Part shown: in pieces, positions 8,710 to 17,175 of the stretch | Numbering within the stretch: position 1 is the first letter of the stretch | Layout of the letters: the number at the start of each line of letters is the position of its first letter | Assembly: GCA_017303475.1 (NCBI GenBank) | Contig: JAFLBO010000002.1 | Coordinates: 124,001 to 188,000, forward strand | Source: Chitinophagales bacterium | GTDB lineage: Bacteria; Bacteroidota; Bacteroidia; Chitinophagales; Saprospiraceae | Direction: 5' to 3' | Length of the DNA stretch: 64,000 bases | Position numbers and translations under genes: made by a program | Notes under the pieces: model-generated | The model's input: only the letters and a program-made list of their open reading frames with translations | Databases searched by the model: none | Told to the model about the DNA's origin: nothing

Positions 8710-9384
8710 ATGGAACAAACCTTTTTCAACGTATTGGTGGCCACCGAGGTGCATTTTGATTTTGCTCCGCTGATTTGCGAGGAAATGGAAGCATCCGCCA
8801 AGGCCCGCGGAACCGGTATTGCCAAACGCTCCCCTGAATACCTGCAGCAAAAAATGAGCGAGGGCAAAGCCGTTATTGCATTTTCCGACAAAGGGGAATG
8901 GGCCGGCTTTTGCTACATCGAAACCTGGGGCCATGGTCAGTACGTGGCTAATTCAGGCCTCATTGTTTCGCCTCATTTCCGTAAGGGTGGATTGGCACGC
9001 CTCATCAAACGCCGCATTTTTCAATTGAGCCGGGAAAAATATCCGGAGGCTAAAATCTTCGGCCTCACTACGGGTTTGGCAGTCATGAAAATCAACTCTG
9101 AGCTGGGTTACGAACCCGTCACCTACTCCGAGCTTACTTCCGATGATGCCTTTTGGGCCGGCTGCCAGAGTTGTGTCAACTTTGACATCCTGATGAGCAA
9201 GGAGCGCAAAAACTGCCTGTGCACCGCCATGCTTTACGATCCGGCCGAACAAAAAAGTCAGCCGGAACAAGTTGCAGAAAAAAAAGGCCCCACCATTCTT
9301 TCCGAAAAATGGCAAAAAGCCCGCGCCCGTGCCCTGCAAATTTTCAAACCTAAAGCAGAAAAACTGCTGGCCTTATTCTTTTGA
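8710..9384 (+). CDS. GNAT-family acyltransferase, likely N-acylglutamate synthase of the arginine operon
   Basis: 224 residues from the ATG at 8710; upstream in-frame codons lie in the leader and look non-coding. The GNAT acyl-CoA-binding motif is visible as IVSPHFRKGGLARLI (RxxGxA) near residue 95, with a preceding beta strand VANSGLIVS. The C-terminal ~50 residues contain Cys-rich NCLCTAM and a basic tail. It is the first gene of the arginine cluster, 18 bases before argG. The pathway otherwise lacks a recognisable ArgA or ArgJ, so this is the obvious candidate for the first step (glutamate to N-acetyl- or N-succinylglutamate). Family membership is clear; the exact acyl donor is inference. 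Confidence 0.8.
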   Translation: MEQTFFNVLVATEVHFDFAPLICEEMEASAKARGTGIAKRSPEYLQQKMSEGKAVIAFSDKGEWAGFCYIETWGHGQYVANSGLIVSPHFRKGGLARLIKRRIFQLSREKYPEAKIFGLTTGLAVMKINSELGYEPVTYSELTSDDAFWAGCQSCVNFDILMSKERKNCLCTAMLYDPAEQKSQPEQVAEKKGPTILSEKWQKARARALQIFKPKAEKLLALFF

Positions 9385-9402
9385 TTTTCAACCAATTAGT
9401 CC

Positions 9403-10608
9403 ATGAGCAAGAAAAAAGTGATCCTGGCCTTCAGCGGCGGACTCGATACCACTTACTGCGCCATTTACCTGAGTCAGACCCTGGGTATGGAAGTGCACGC
9501 CCTTACAGTTCAAACCGGCGGTTTTTCTGAACTTGAACTCCAACAAATTAAGTCGCATGCCCTCAAACTGGGTGTTGCCTCTTTTCAGGTAGCGGATGTA
9601 ACCAAGCACTATTACCATTCCTGCATCCGATACCTCATTTACGGGAATGTGTTGAAAAACGGTACCTACCCCTTGAGTGTCAGCGCAGAACGTATGAGTC
9701 AGGCGGTGGCCGTTGCAGCATATGCAGGTCAAATGGGCGCCGATGCAGTAGCGCACGGAAGTACTGGTGCAGGCAACGATCAGGTGCGCTTTGACATGGT
9801 TTTTCAAAGCATGCTGCCCGGCGTGGAGATCATTACACCCATCCGGGATCAACGGTTGAGTCGGGAGGCGGAGATTGAGTTCCTGAAAGCGCACGGTGTG
9901 GATATGGACTTTGCCAAGGCAGCCTATAGTATCAACAAAGGTCTGTGGGGCACTTCGGTAGGTGGCAAGGAAACCCTTACCAGTCATCAGCCGTTACCGG
10001 AAACAGCCTGGCCCACCCAGGTTAGCAAAACTTCCCCGGAACCGCTGCGCCTGGGTTTCGAAAAAGGTGAATTGAAGTCGGTCAATGGACAAACCTTTTC
10101 CCATCCCGCCGAGGCTATTGCGCACCTTCAAACCATTGCCCAACCCTTCGGCATCGGGCGAGACATCCACGTGGGTGATACCATTATCGGCATCAAGGGG
10201 CGGGTGGGTTTTGAAGCAGCCGCACCCATAATCATTATTAAAGCGCATCATTTGCTGGAAAAACATACCCTGACCAAACACCAACTTTTCTGGAAAGAAC
10301 AACTGGCCACCTGGTATGGCAACTGGCTGCATGAGGGTCAGCTGCTGGACCCTGTGATGAGGAACATAGAGCAATTTCTGGAAGACACCCAGCAAACGGT
10401 AAGCGGAACGGTTTTCTGTACCCTCCACCCCTACCGCTTCACCCTCGACGGCATAGAAAGCCCGCATGATCTGATGAGCAGCCGTTTTGGCAGCTATGGT
10501 GAAATGAACACCGGCTGGAGTGGTGAGGATGTGCGCGGATTTGCCAAAATCTTCGGCAACCAAACGGCTATTTACCACAAAATCAATGACTTAAACTATG
10601 CAGAATAA
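9403..10608 (+). CDS. argG: Argininosuccinate synthase
   Basis: 401 residues, normal length. It joins citrulline and aspartate with ATP to make argininosuccinate in the cytosol. The N-terminal ATP pyrophosphatase P-loop AFSGGLDTTYCA (about residues 8-19) is intact, as are the HGSTGAGNDQVRF motif near residue 125 and the SINKGLWGTSVGG segment. It is the second gene of the operon and its 3' end overlaps argC by 11 bases, which indicates translational coupling. It is placed early in the cluster although it acts late in the pathway, an arrangement common in Bacteroidota. Confidence 0.96.
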   Translation: MSKKKVILAFSGGLDTTYCAIYLSQTLGMEVHALTVQTGGFSELELQQIKSHALKLGVASFQVADVTKHYYHSCIRYLIYGNVLKNGTYPLSVSAERMSQAVAVAAYAGQMGADAVAHGSTGAGNDQVRFDMVFQSMLPGVEIITPIRDQRLSREAEIEFLKAHGVDMDFAKAAYSINKGLWGTSVGGKETLTSHQPLPETAWPTQVSKTSPEPLRLGFEKGELKSVNGQTFSHPAEAIAHLQTIAQPFGIGRDIHVGDTIIGIKGRVGFEAAAPIIIIKAHHLLEKHTLTKHQLFWKEQLATWYGNWLHEGQLLDPVMRNIEQFLEDTQQTVSGTVFCTLHPYRFTLDGIESPHDLMSSRFGSYGEMNTGWSGEDVRGFAKIFGNQTAIYHKINDLNYAE

Positions 10609-11581
10609 GATCAGGGTTGGCATTGCCGGAGCTGCAGGATATACCGGGGGCGAATTGATCCGGCTATTGATACATCACCCCAACGTTGCCATTCAGTTTG
10701 CACACAGCAACAGCAATGCAGGCAAGCCTGTACATGAGATACACCGCGATCTGGTGGGTGAAACAGAGTTGGTGTTTGCTTCAGAAATGGATTTGGAGTC
10801 GGCAGATGTGTTGTTTCTCTGTGTGGGGCATGGTGAAGCCCGCAAGCTGCTGTCTATCCTTAATATTCCTGAACAAGTCAAAATAGTCGATTTGAGCCAG
10901 GACTTTCGTTTGGCGGAACAGGCTGTTTCAGGTGATCGAAACTTTATATACGGCTTGCCGGAGTTGAATAAAGCAGCGATTGCGCAAGCGACCAGTGTTG
11001 CCAACCCGGGTTGTTTTGCCACGGCTATTCAACTTGCCCTTTTGCCCCTGGCAAATGCCGGTTTATTGCAGTCAGTACACGTTACAGGCATTACCGGTGC
11101 TACCGGAGCCGGTCAGCGTTTGCAGGAATCCCTGCATTTCCCTTGGCGTGCCAACAACATTTCCGCCTACAAGACCCTGCAACACCAGCATCTGAACGAA
11201 ATCAAACAATCGCTGACACAACTCCAGCCGGGTCCACACACCCTTCATTTCGTGCCCTGGCGCGGCGATTTTGCCCGCGGAATTTTTGTCAGTTGTGTGA
11301 TGCCGTTTGCCGGTGGACTGGAGGCGGCGGAGGTGCTTTACCAACAATACTATGAAAATCAGGCTTTTACACACGTGGTAGATTCGCCGCTGGATTTGAA
11401 ACAGGTGGTCAATACCAACAAATGCCTGATTCAGCTTGAGTATGCTGACGGCCAACTCGTGATCCACGCTGCCATCGATAACCTGCTGAAAGGCGCCAGT
11501 GGACAGGCTGTGCAGAACATGAACCTGATGTTTGGATTGGATGAAAAAGCCGGACTATCCCTTAAAGCCATTAATTTTTGA
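10598..11581 (+). CDS. argC: N-acetyl-gamma-glutamyl-phosphate reductase
   Basis: 327 residues. It reduces N-acylglutamyl phosphate to the semialdehyde with NADPH. The N-terminal Rossmann motif GIAGAAGYTGGELIRLL and the active-site NPGCFATA (Cys near residue 137) are clear. Other family landmarks are the GITGATGAGQ segment and the C-terminal DNLLKGASGQAVQNMNLM. It overlaps the end of argG by 11 bases and is followed three bases later by argD, so these genes are almost certainly co-transcribed. It lacks the N-terminal extension of fused fungal forms. Confidence 0.96.
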   Translation: MQNKIRVGIAGAAGYTGGELIRLLIHHPNVAIQFAHSNSNAGKPVHEIHRDLVGETELVFASEMDLESADVLFLCVGHGEARKLLSILNIPEQVKIVDLSQDFRLAEQAVSGDRNFIYGLPELNKAAIAQATSVANPGCFATAIQLALLPLANAGLLQSVHVTGITGATGAGQRLQESLHFPWRANNISAYKTLQHQHLNEIKQSLTQLQPGPHTLHFVPWRGDFARGIFVSCVMPFAGGLEAAEVLYQQYYENQAFTHVVDSPLDLKQVVNTNKCLIQLEYADGQLVIHAAIDNLLKGASGQAVQNMNLMFGLDEKAGLSLKAINF

Positions 11582-11584
11582 GTC

Positions 11585-12712
11585 ATGCAACTATTTGATG
11601 TCTACCCACTGCAAAACATCACCATAGACCGCGCTCAAGGCGCATGGGTTTGGGATGATCAGGATCGCAAGTATCTGGATATGTACGGCGGTCATGCCGT
11701 GATTTCCATTGGTCATACCCATCCGCATTACCTGGACCGGCTGAATACCCAGTTGGGCAAAATCGGGTTTTATTCCAATTCCGTGCATTTATCCATCCAG
11801 CAGGAATTAGCCGACACCCTGGGGGAGCTGTCCGGGAAATCAGACTACCAGCTGTTTTTATGCAATTCCGGGGCTGAAGCCAACGAGAACGCCCTCAAAC
11901 TGGCCTCCTTTCATACCGGAAAGAAAAAGATTGTGGCCTTTCAAAAGGCGTTTCATGGTCGCACCTCCCTGGCAGTTGCGGCTACTGATAATCCTAAAAT
12001 CGTAGCGCCGGTAAATGAAACCGGTAACATCCTGTTTTTGCCGTACAACGACGAAGCAGCGCTCCGGGCATGTTTTCAGGCACATGGACATGAGATTGCA
12101 GCGGTAATCATTGAAGGCATTCAGGGTGTTGGCGGTATTCATGTGGCTACTGAAGCTTTTTTGACACAAATCCGGGCCTTATGTGATCAATATCAGGCCG
12201 TTTACATTGCCGATAGTATTCAGTGCGGGTACGGCAGAAGTGGCAGCTTTTTCTCCCATGATTGGGCCGGAGTTCAGGCAGATATATACACCACGGCTAA
12301 AGGCATGGGGAATGGTTTCCCGGTTGCCGGCGTGTGGATCGCCCCGCATTTCAAGCCTTGGCACGGTATGCTGGGCACCACTTTTGGTGGCAACCCGTTA
12401 GCCTGCGCAGCAGCTTTAGCAGTTGCTGAGGTGATGATGCAGGAAAACCTGATGGAAAATGCTGCCCGGCAAGGAGCTTATTTGATGGAGCAATTACGTG
12501 CGCAGACGGGCATTGTGGAGGTGCGCGGGCGAGGGCTGATGATCGGTATTGAATTGGCGCCAGAACATTCAGATTTGCGCAAGCGCCTACTGTTCGACAA
12601 AGGAGTCTTTACAGGAGAAGCCAAGCCCAATGTAGTTCGGCTGTTGCCTTCGCTGGCTCTCACCAGAGCAGAGGCTGACCATTTTCTGGATGCTTTTTGT
12701 TCACTGCTTTAA
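11585..12712 (+). CDS. argD: Acetylornithine/succinylornithine aminotransferase (class III PLP)
   Basis: 375 residues, typical for ArgD. It transfers an amino group from glutamate to the N-acyl semialdehyde, giving N-acylornithine. PLP-enzyme landmarks are present: CNSGAEANENALKLA near residue 95, FHGRTS near 125, IADSIQCGYGRSGSFF (the position where most class III enzymes read DEVQ), and the PLP lysine in TTAKGMGNGFPVAG near residue 240. The class name covers both acetyl and succinyl substrates, and the sequence alone does not decide which is used here. It is packed between argC and argF' with spacings of 3 and 5-11 bases. Confidence 0.92.
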   Translation: MQLFDVYPLQNITIDRAQGAWVWDDQDRKYLDMYGGHAVISIGHTHPHYLDRLNTQLGKIGFYSNSVHLSIQQELADTLGELSGKSDYQLFLCNSGAEANENALKLASFHTGKKKIVAFQKAFHGRTSLAVAATDNPKIVAPVNETGNILFLPYNDEAALRACFQAHGHEIAAVIIEGIQGVGGIHVATEAFLTQIRALCDQYQAVYIADSIQCGYGRSGSFFSHDWAGVQADIYTTAKGMGNGFPVAGVWIAPHFKPWHGMLGTTFGGNPLACAAALAVAEVMMQENLMENAARQGAYLMEQLRAQTGIVEVRGRGLMIGIELAPEHSDLRKRLLFDKGVFTGEAKPNVVRLLPSLALTRAEADHFLDAFCSLL

Positions 12713-12723
12713 AGCAAATGTCC

Positions 12724-13671
12724 ATGAAACAGTTCACTTCAGTATTGGATGTACCCGATGTTCAGGCATTGATCCGGGAGGCATTGGCACTGAAAGCCAA
12801 TCCTTTCGCCCATCAGCATTTGGGCAAAAACAGGACCCTCGGGCTCGTTTTCCTGAATCCGAGCCTGCGCACGCGTATGAGTACCCAGATTGCTGCACAA
12901 CAGCTGGGGATGAACGTGATTACACTGAACGCCGACAAGGATGGCTGGGCGCTGGAATTTCAGGACGGGGCCGTGATGAACGGCAACACCGTAGAGCATA
13001 TCCGGGACGCCGCGCCGGTACTGGGCAGTTATTGCGACATAATCGGGGTGCGTTGTTTTCCGGGATTGCAATCCAGGGAAATGGATGATAGTGAGCACAT
13101 TATGCGCGCTTTTATCCGGCATACCGGCAAGCCGTATGTGAGTCTGGAATCGGCTACCCTGCACCCATTGCAAAGTCTGGCAGATGCCATTACACTAACA
13201 GAAACCAGACCCAAACACCGCCCGAAAGTGGTGCTGACCTGGGCGCCGCACATCAAACCCATTCCGCATGCCGTGGCCAACTCCTTTGCCGAGTGGGTGA
13301 ACCGCCTGGATGTAGAACTCGTAGTAACGCATCCGGAAGGTTATGCCTTGAATCCGAAATTCACCGGTACTGCCAGGGTGGAACACAACCAGCAAAAAGC
13401 GCTTGAGGGCGCCGATTTTGTCTATGTCAAAAACTGGAGCAGCTATTCAGAATATGGGAAAATACTCAACCAGGACTCCACCTGGATGCTGACCCAAAGG
13501 CACCTGCTTGAAACCAACCAGGCGCGGGTGATGCACTGCCTGCCGGTGCGCCGGAACGTGGAACTGAGCGACGAAATCCTGAATAGTCCTGCCAGTTTGG
13601 TTCAAGAGCAAGCCCGAAACCGGGTTTATGCGGCACAGGCAGTTCTGAAACAATTACTGGAAAACAATTAA
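12724..13671 (+). CDS. argF': N-acylornithine carbamoyltransferase (probably N-succinylornithine type)
   Basis: 315 residues from the ATG at 12724, chosen because MKQFTSVLDV aligns with the known starts of Bacteroides ArgF'; an ATG at 12718 is the alternative. Carbamoyl-phosphate site motif FLNPSLRTRMS (family SxRT form) is near residue 40, HPLQSLAD near residue 143, and HCLPVRR near residue 270. This enzyme replaces OTCase: it carbamoylates N-acylornithine to N-acylcitrulline. Residue 90, in the NGNTVEH loop, is Val; published work on this family places substrate choice at this loop (Pro90 in Bacteroides fragilis SOTCase, Glu92 in Xanthomonas AOTCase). The absence of Glu favours a succinyl substrate, as inference. 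Confidence 0.9.
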   Translation: MKQFTSVLDVPDVQALIREALALKANPFAHQHLGKNRTLGLVFLNPSLRTRMSTQIAAQQLGMNVITLNADKDGWALEFQDGAVMNGNTVEHIRDAAPVLGSYCDIIGVRCFPGLQSREMDDSEHIMRAFIRHTGKPYVSLESATLHPLQSLADAITLTETRPKHRPKVVLTWAPHIKPIPHAVANSFAEWVNRLDVELVVTHPEGYALNPKFTGTARVEHNQQKALEGADFVYVKNWSSYSEYGKILNQDSTWMLTQRHLLETNQARVMHCLPVRRNVELSDEILNSPASLVQEQARNRVYAAQAVLKQLLENN

Positions 13672-13674
13672 ATC

Positions 13675-14472
13675 ATGCCCAGCAAACTCAAACTCCGGAT
13701 CGTTAAAATCGGGGGCAACATTTTGGATGACCCTGCCCGACTGGAAGCCTTTCTGGCTCACTTTGCAGCACTCCATGGTCCAAAAATATTGGTGCACGGC
13801 GGTGGCAAGCTGGCTACCCACCTGGCGGAAAAGTTAGGCATTCCACAAACTATGGTGGATGGACGGCGCATCACCGATGCAGAAACCCTGCGCATTGCCG
13901 TAATGGTGTATGGCGGACTGGTAAACAAGCAGATCGTAGCACAATTGCAAGCCCTTGGAACGTCGGCACTTGGCCTGAGTGGCGCTGATGGAGATCTGAT
14001 TCGAGCCCACAAACGCAAGCATACAAGTATCGATTATGGCTGGGTGGGCGATATCGAAACCGTCAACGCGGCGCTGCTTGACCGTTTTCTGGGGCAGGGA
14101 CTTACGCCGGTTATTTCGCCGCTATCGCACGATGGCCACGGGCAAATGCTGAATACCAATGCCGATACCATAGCCCAGGAGATCGCCCAGGCTATGAGTC
14201 CGGCATTTTATGTGGAGTTGATTTACAGTTTTGAAAAAAGCGGCGTATTGCTGGACGTTGAGGACGAGTCATCCAGAATCCCGCAACTGGACTATGTCAC
14301 CTACCAACAGTTGCGCGCGGATCAGGTTATTACTGCAGGTATGATTCCCAAACTCGACAACGCATTTTCCGCCTTGCAAAGAGGAGTCAGAAAAGTCATT
14401 ATAGGGCAGGCCGAACAACTGGAAAAACTCATAGATGGTGAGGCGGGAACATCGATTGTGTTGGAACGGTAG
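13675..14472 (+). CDS. argB: Acetylglutamate kinase
   Basis: 265 residues. It phosphorylates N-acylglutamate with ATP, the second pathway step. The N-terminal KIGGNILDD strand-loop, HGGGKLATHLAEKLG (glycine-rich loop near residue 42), the GLSGADGDLI segment and the NADTIAQEIAQAM motif are clear amino-acid-kinase family marks. It lacks the N-terminal helix extension of the hexameric, arginine-inhibited class, suggesting the dimeric, feedback-insensitive type; this would leave control to another step or to the leader. The stop codon TAG sits inside the first unit of a GGTRGAC heptamer repeat. Confidence 0.94.
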   Translation: MPSKLKLRIVKIGGNILDDPARLEAFLAHFAALHGPKILVHGGGKLATHLAEKLGIPQTMVDGRRITDAETLRIAVMVYGGLVNKQIVAQLQALGTSALGLSGADGDLIRAHKRKHTSIDYGWVGDIETVNAALLDRFLGQGLTPVISPLSHDGHGQMLNTNADTIAQEIAQAMSPAFYVELIYSFEKSGVLLDVEDESSRIPQLDYVTYQQLRADQVITAGMIPKLDNAFSALQRGVRKVIIGQAEQLEKLIDGEAGTSIVLER

Positions 14473-14513
14473 ACGGCCTACGGTGGACGGTAGACGGTGG
14501 ACGGTAGACGGTT
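14466..14513. repeat. Heptamer tandem repeat GGTRGAC at the argB stop codon
   Basis: Units of GGTAGAC and GGTGGAC alternate from just before the argB stop codon (14470-14472) to 14513, with one interruption. The stop TAG is part of the first GGTAGAC unit. The remaining ~95 bases to the next gene carry imperfect TGACCCCAAATGA motifs and no gene. Confidence 0.75.
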
Positions 14514-14607
14514 AACCTGGCTTGTGTAGGTCCCGGTTCCCGGGATGACAACCCATGTTGATTAAAGGACAGTAATGACCAAAAAACGAATCGATAAATG
14601 ACCCAAA

Positions 14608-15711
14608 ATGACCCCAAATGATCATAATCAACCCTCTCCCATGCTACCTACCATTACTTCAGATATTACCTCATTATTGCAAAAGCTGATTGCAATACCT
14701 TCCTTCAGCAAGGAGGAGGATAAAACCGGCAATTTGCTGGAGCAGTTTTTACGGGAACGCGGGGCTGAGCCGCATCGGAAGAAACACAATGTTTGGGCAC
14801 AAAACAAACATTTCACCCCTGGCAAACCAACCCTCTTGCTGAACTCTCATCACGATACGGTGAAGCCCAATCAGGGTTACACCAGGGATCCGTTCTCACC
14901 AGATATCGTGGATGGCAAACTTTACGGACTAGGCAGTAACGATGCCGGGGGTGCGTTGACTTGTCTGCTAGGGGCGTTTTTATATTTTTTTGAGCAAAAG
15001 AACCTGCCTTTTAACCTGATTTATGCGGCTACAGCAGAGGAAGAAATATCTGGCCATGATGGGATAGAACTTATACTTCCGGAATTAGGCCAGGTGGACT
15101 TTGCCATCGTGGGAGAGCCCACTCAAATGCAATTGGCCATAGCGGAAAAGGGCCTGATGGTGGTGGATGGACTGGCACGAGGCAGGGCCGGACATGCTGC
15201 CCGGGAGGAAGGAGAAAGTGCTTTGTATAAAGCTTTGGATGACATAGCCTGGATCAGAAACCATGAATTCCCAATGACCTCTGAAATTCTGGGGCCTGTA
15301 AAAATGTCGGTCACCATTATTCAGGCTGGCTCCCAGCACAATGTGGTACCGGATCAGTGCCGATTTACAGTAGATGTGCGGGTAAATGAATATTATTCAC
15401 TGGAGGAAGTGCTGGAATCAATGCGGGCGCATATACACAGTGAACTCACCCCACGCAGCTTGCGCATGCGTTCCTCCATCATTCCGCTTGAGCACCCGCT
15501 CGTGCGCGCAGGATTGGCTATCGGGCGCAGTTATTACGGCTCTCCAACAACCTCCGACAAAGCACTTATGCCATTTCCTGCGTTGAAAATGGGCCCGGGC
15601 GACAGTGCCCGCAGCCACACCGCCGATGAATTTATCTATTGCTCCGAAATAGAGCAAGGGGTAGCCATTTACGTTCAACTATTGCAAAAACTCCATGAAA
15701 CTCTGGGCTAA
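14608..15711 (+). CDS. argE: M20-family deacylase, N-acylcitrulline/acetylornithine deacetylase-like
   Basis: 367 residues; an internal ATG at 14641 would trim 11 residues and starts closer to the family norm. Zinc-site motifs are NSHHDTV (near residue 80), GLGSNDAGG (near 112), and TAEEEISG with the catalytic Glu pair (near 147). The VGEPTQ motif follows. In a pathway with acyl-ornithine carbamoyltransferase, the expected job is to remove the acyl group from N-acylcitrulline, giving citrulline for ArgG. The 3' end overlaps argH by 17 bases. The gene symbol is by pathway role; DapE-like specificity cannot be fully excluded from motifs, but the context makes it unlikely. Confidence 0.85.
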   Translation: MTPNDHNQPSPMLPTITSDITSLLQKLIAIPSFSKEEDKTGNLLEQFLRERGAEPHRKKHNVWAQNKHFTPGKPTLLLNSHHDTVKPNQGYTRDPFSPDIVDGKLYGLGSNDAGGALTCLLGAFLYFFEQKNLPFNLIYAATAEEEISGHDGIELILPELGQVDFAIVGEPTQMQLAIAEKGLMVVDGLARGRAGHAAREEGESALYKALDDIAWIRNHEFPMTSEILGPVKMSVTIIQAGSQHNVVPDQCRFTVDVRVNEYYSLEEVLESMRAHIHSELTPRSLRMRSSIIPLEHPLVRAGLAIGRSYYGSPTTSDKALMPFPALKMGPGDSARSHTADEFIYCSEIEQGVAIYVQLLQKLHETLG

Positions 15712-16993
15712 AGATCATTCTGCCACGCTTGAAGCCGTGGAAAAATTCACCATTGGTCGGGATAAGGAATTTGATCTGCTCCTGGCTAAATACGACGTAT
15801 TGGGCTCTCTGGCGCATACAGAAATGTTGGTCAGTGTTGGATTACTGACCACTGATGAGTGGGAAAGCATAAGGCAAGGATTACAGGAAATACAAGGTGA
15901 AATTGATGCCAATCGCTTTGTTATAGAGCCTGGTGTGGAAGATATTCACTCTCAAATTGAGCTGTTGCTCACCCGTCGTATTGGCGAAGCTGGCAAAAAA
16001 ATACACTCAGGCAGAAGCAGAAACGATCAGGTGGCTGTGGATATAAAGTTATATCTGCGTGCAGAATTGACGGAGATCCAATTACTGGTGCTGGAATTGT
16101 TTGAACAGTTGCTGCAACTTTCCGAGCAGCATAAAGACGTATTACTGCCAGGATATACACACCTGCAAGTAGCCATGCCATCCTCCTTTGGACTCTGGTT
16201 TGGCGCCTGGGCAGAAAGCCTGGTTGATGATCTGGATTTGTTGCTAACCGCCAAAAGCCTGAGTAATAAAAATCCGCTGGGAAGTGGTGCTGGTTACGGC
16301 TCTTCTTTCCCGCTGAACAGGAGCATGACCACCGGGTTACTTCAGTTTAAAGGAATGCACTACAACTCGGTTTATGCCCAAATGAGTCGGGGAAAAACAG
16401 AAAAAATCGTGGCGATGGCTGTGGCTAACCTGGGCAGCACACTGGCGCGTTTCTCTATGGATATCTGTCTGTATCTCAGTCAGAATTTCGGATTTATCAG
16501 CTTTCCGGAGGATTTAACCACGGGAAGCAGCATTATGCCACACAAGAAGAACCCGGATATTTTTGAATTGATACGGGCAAAGGGGAACCGGTTACAGGCA
16601 CTTCCGAATGAATTAAGTCTTTTGTTGACCAATTTACCATCAGGGTATCACCGGGATTTGCAGCTAACAAAAGAAATCCTGTTCCCGTCTTTGGAAGACC
16701 TGAAAAATTGCCTCCACATGCTGATTTATGCCTTGCCACACATATCAGTAAAACAGGATATCCTGAGCGATGAGCGGTATAAATACTTGTTTAGCGTGGA
16801 GGCGGTCAATGAGCTGGTATTACAGGGCGTTTCCTTTCGGGAGGCGTATAAAACCATTGGCAATCAAATCGAAGCAGGACATTTCCATTGGGATGCTTCT
16901 CAACCATTGAGGCACACCCACGAAGGCAGCATAGGCCGTTTATGCCTGGAGGAAATTCGGGCTGCCATGCAGCGGGTATTGGAGAGAGTTTAG
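15695..16993 (+). CDS. argH: Argininosuccinate lyase
   Basis: 432 residues, slightly shorter than the ~460 norm but complete. It splits argininosuccinate into arginine and fumarate. Fumarase-superfamily signatures are present: HSGRSRNDQVAVD near residue 108, GYTHLQVAMPSSFG near residue 150, and the signature loop GSSIMPHKKNPDIFEL near residue 276, which carries the catalytic Ser. The start overlaps the upstream deacylase gene by 17 bases. It is the last gene of the operon; a 28-bp inverted-repeat element begins about 40 bases after the stop codon and may end transcription. Confidence 0.96.
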   Translation: MKLWAKDHSATLEAVEKFTIGRDKEFDLLLAKYDVLGSLAHTEMLVSVGLLTTDEWESIRQGLQEIQGEIDANRFVIEPGVEDIHSQIELLLTRRIGEAGKKIHSGRSRNDQVAVDIKLYLRAELTEIQLLVLELFEQLLQLSEQHKDVLLPGYTHLQVAMPSSFGLWFGAWAESLVDDLDLLLTAKSLSNKNPLGSGAGYGSSFPLNRSMTTGLLQFKGMHYNSVYAQMSRGKTEKIVAMAVANLGSTLARFSMDICLYLSQNFGFISFPEDLTTGSSIMPHKKNPDIFELIRAKGNRLQALPNELSLLLTNLPSGYHRDLQLTKEILFPSLEDLKNCLHMLIYALPHISVKQDILSDERYKYLFSVEAVNELVLQGVSFREAYKTIGNQIEAGHFHWDASQPLRHTHEGSIGRLCLEEIRAAMQRVLERV

Positions 16994-17031
16994 CTAACCG
17001 GGGTTATTTTTTACCACAGAGAGGCGCGGAG

Positions 17032-17170
17032 GTACTTAAACTGGGGTTGTGCAAAAAGGGGGCGGAAGCGAAGATCAAACAAAATTTTATTTTATTTTCT
17101 TGACCAATCATTATAAAAAATTGCGCATTCTTACACCGAAAACCTTTTTGCACAACCCCAGTTTAAGTAC
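17032..17170. repeat. MITE-like element with perfect 28-bp terminal inverted repeats
   Basis: 17032-17059 and 17143-17170 are exact reverse complements (GTACTTAAACTGGGGTTGTG...), enclosing 83 A+T-rich bases. The region just before it (17010-17043) reads TTTTTACCACAGAGAGGCGCGGAGG and matches, at 18 of 21 bases across the arm boundary, the flank of the hairpin at 55473-55533, so both belong to one repeat family. It fills the gap between argH and the convergent small secreted gene. No transposase is encoded. Confidence 0.85.
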
Positions 17171-17175
17171 ATATT

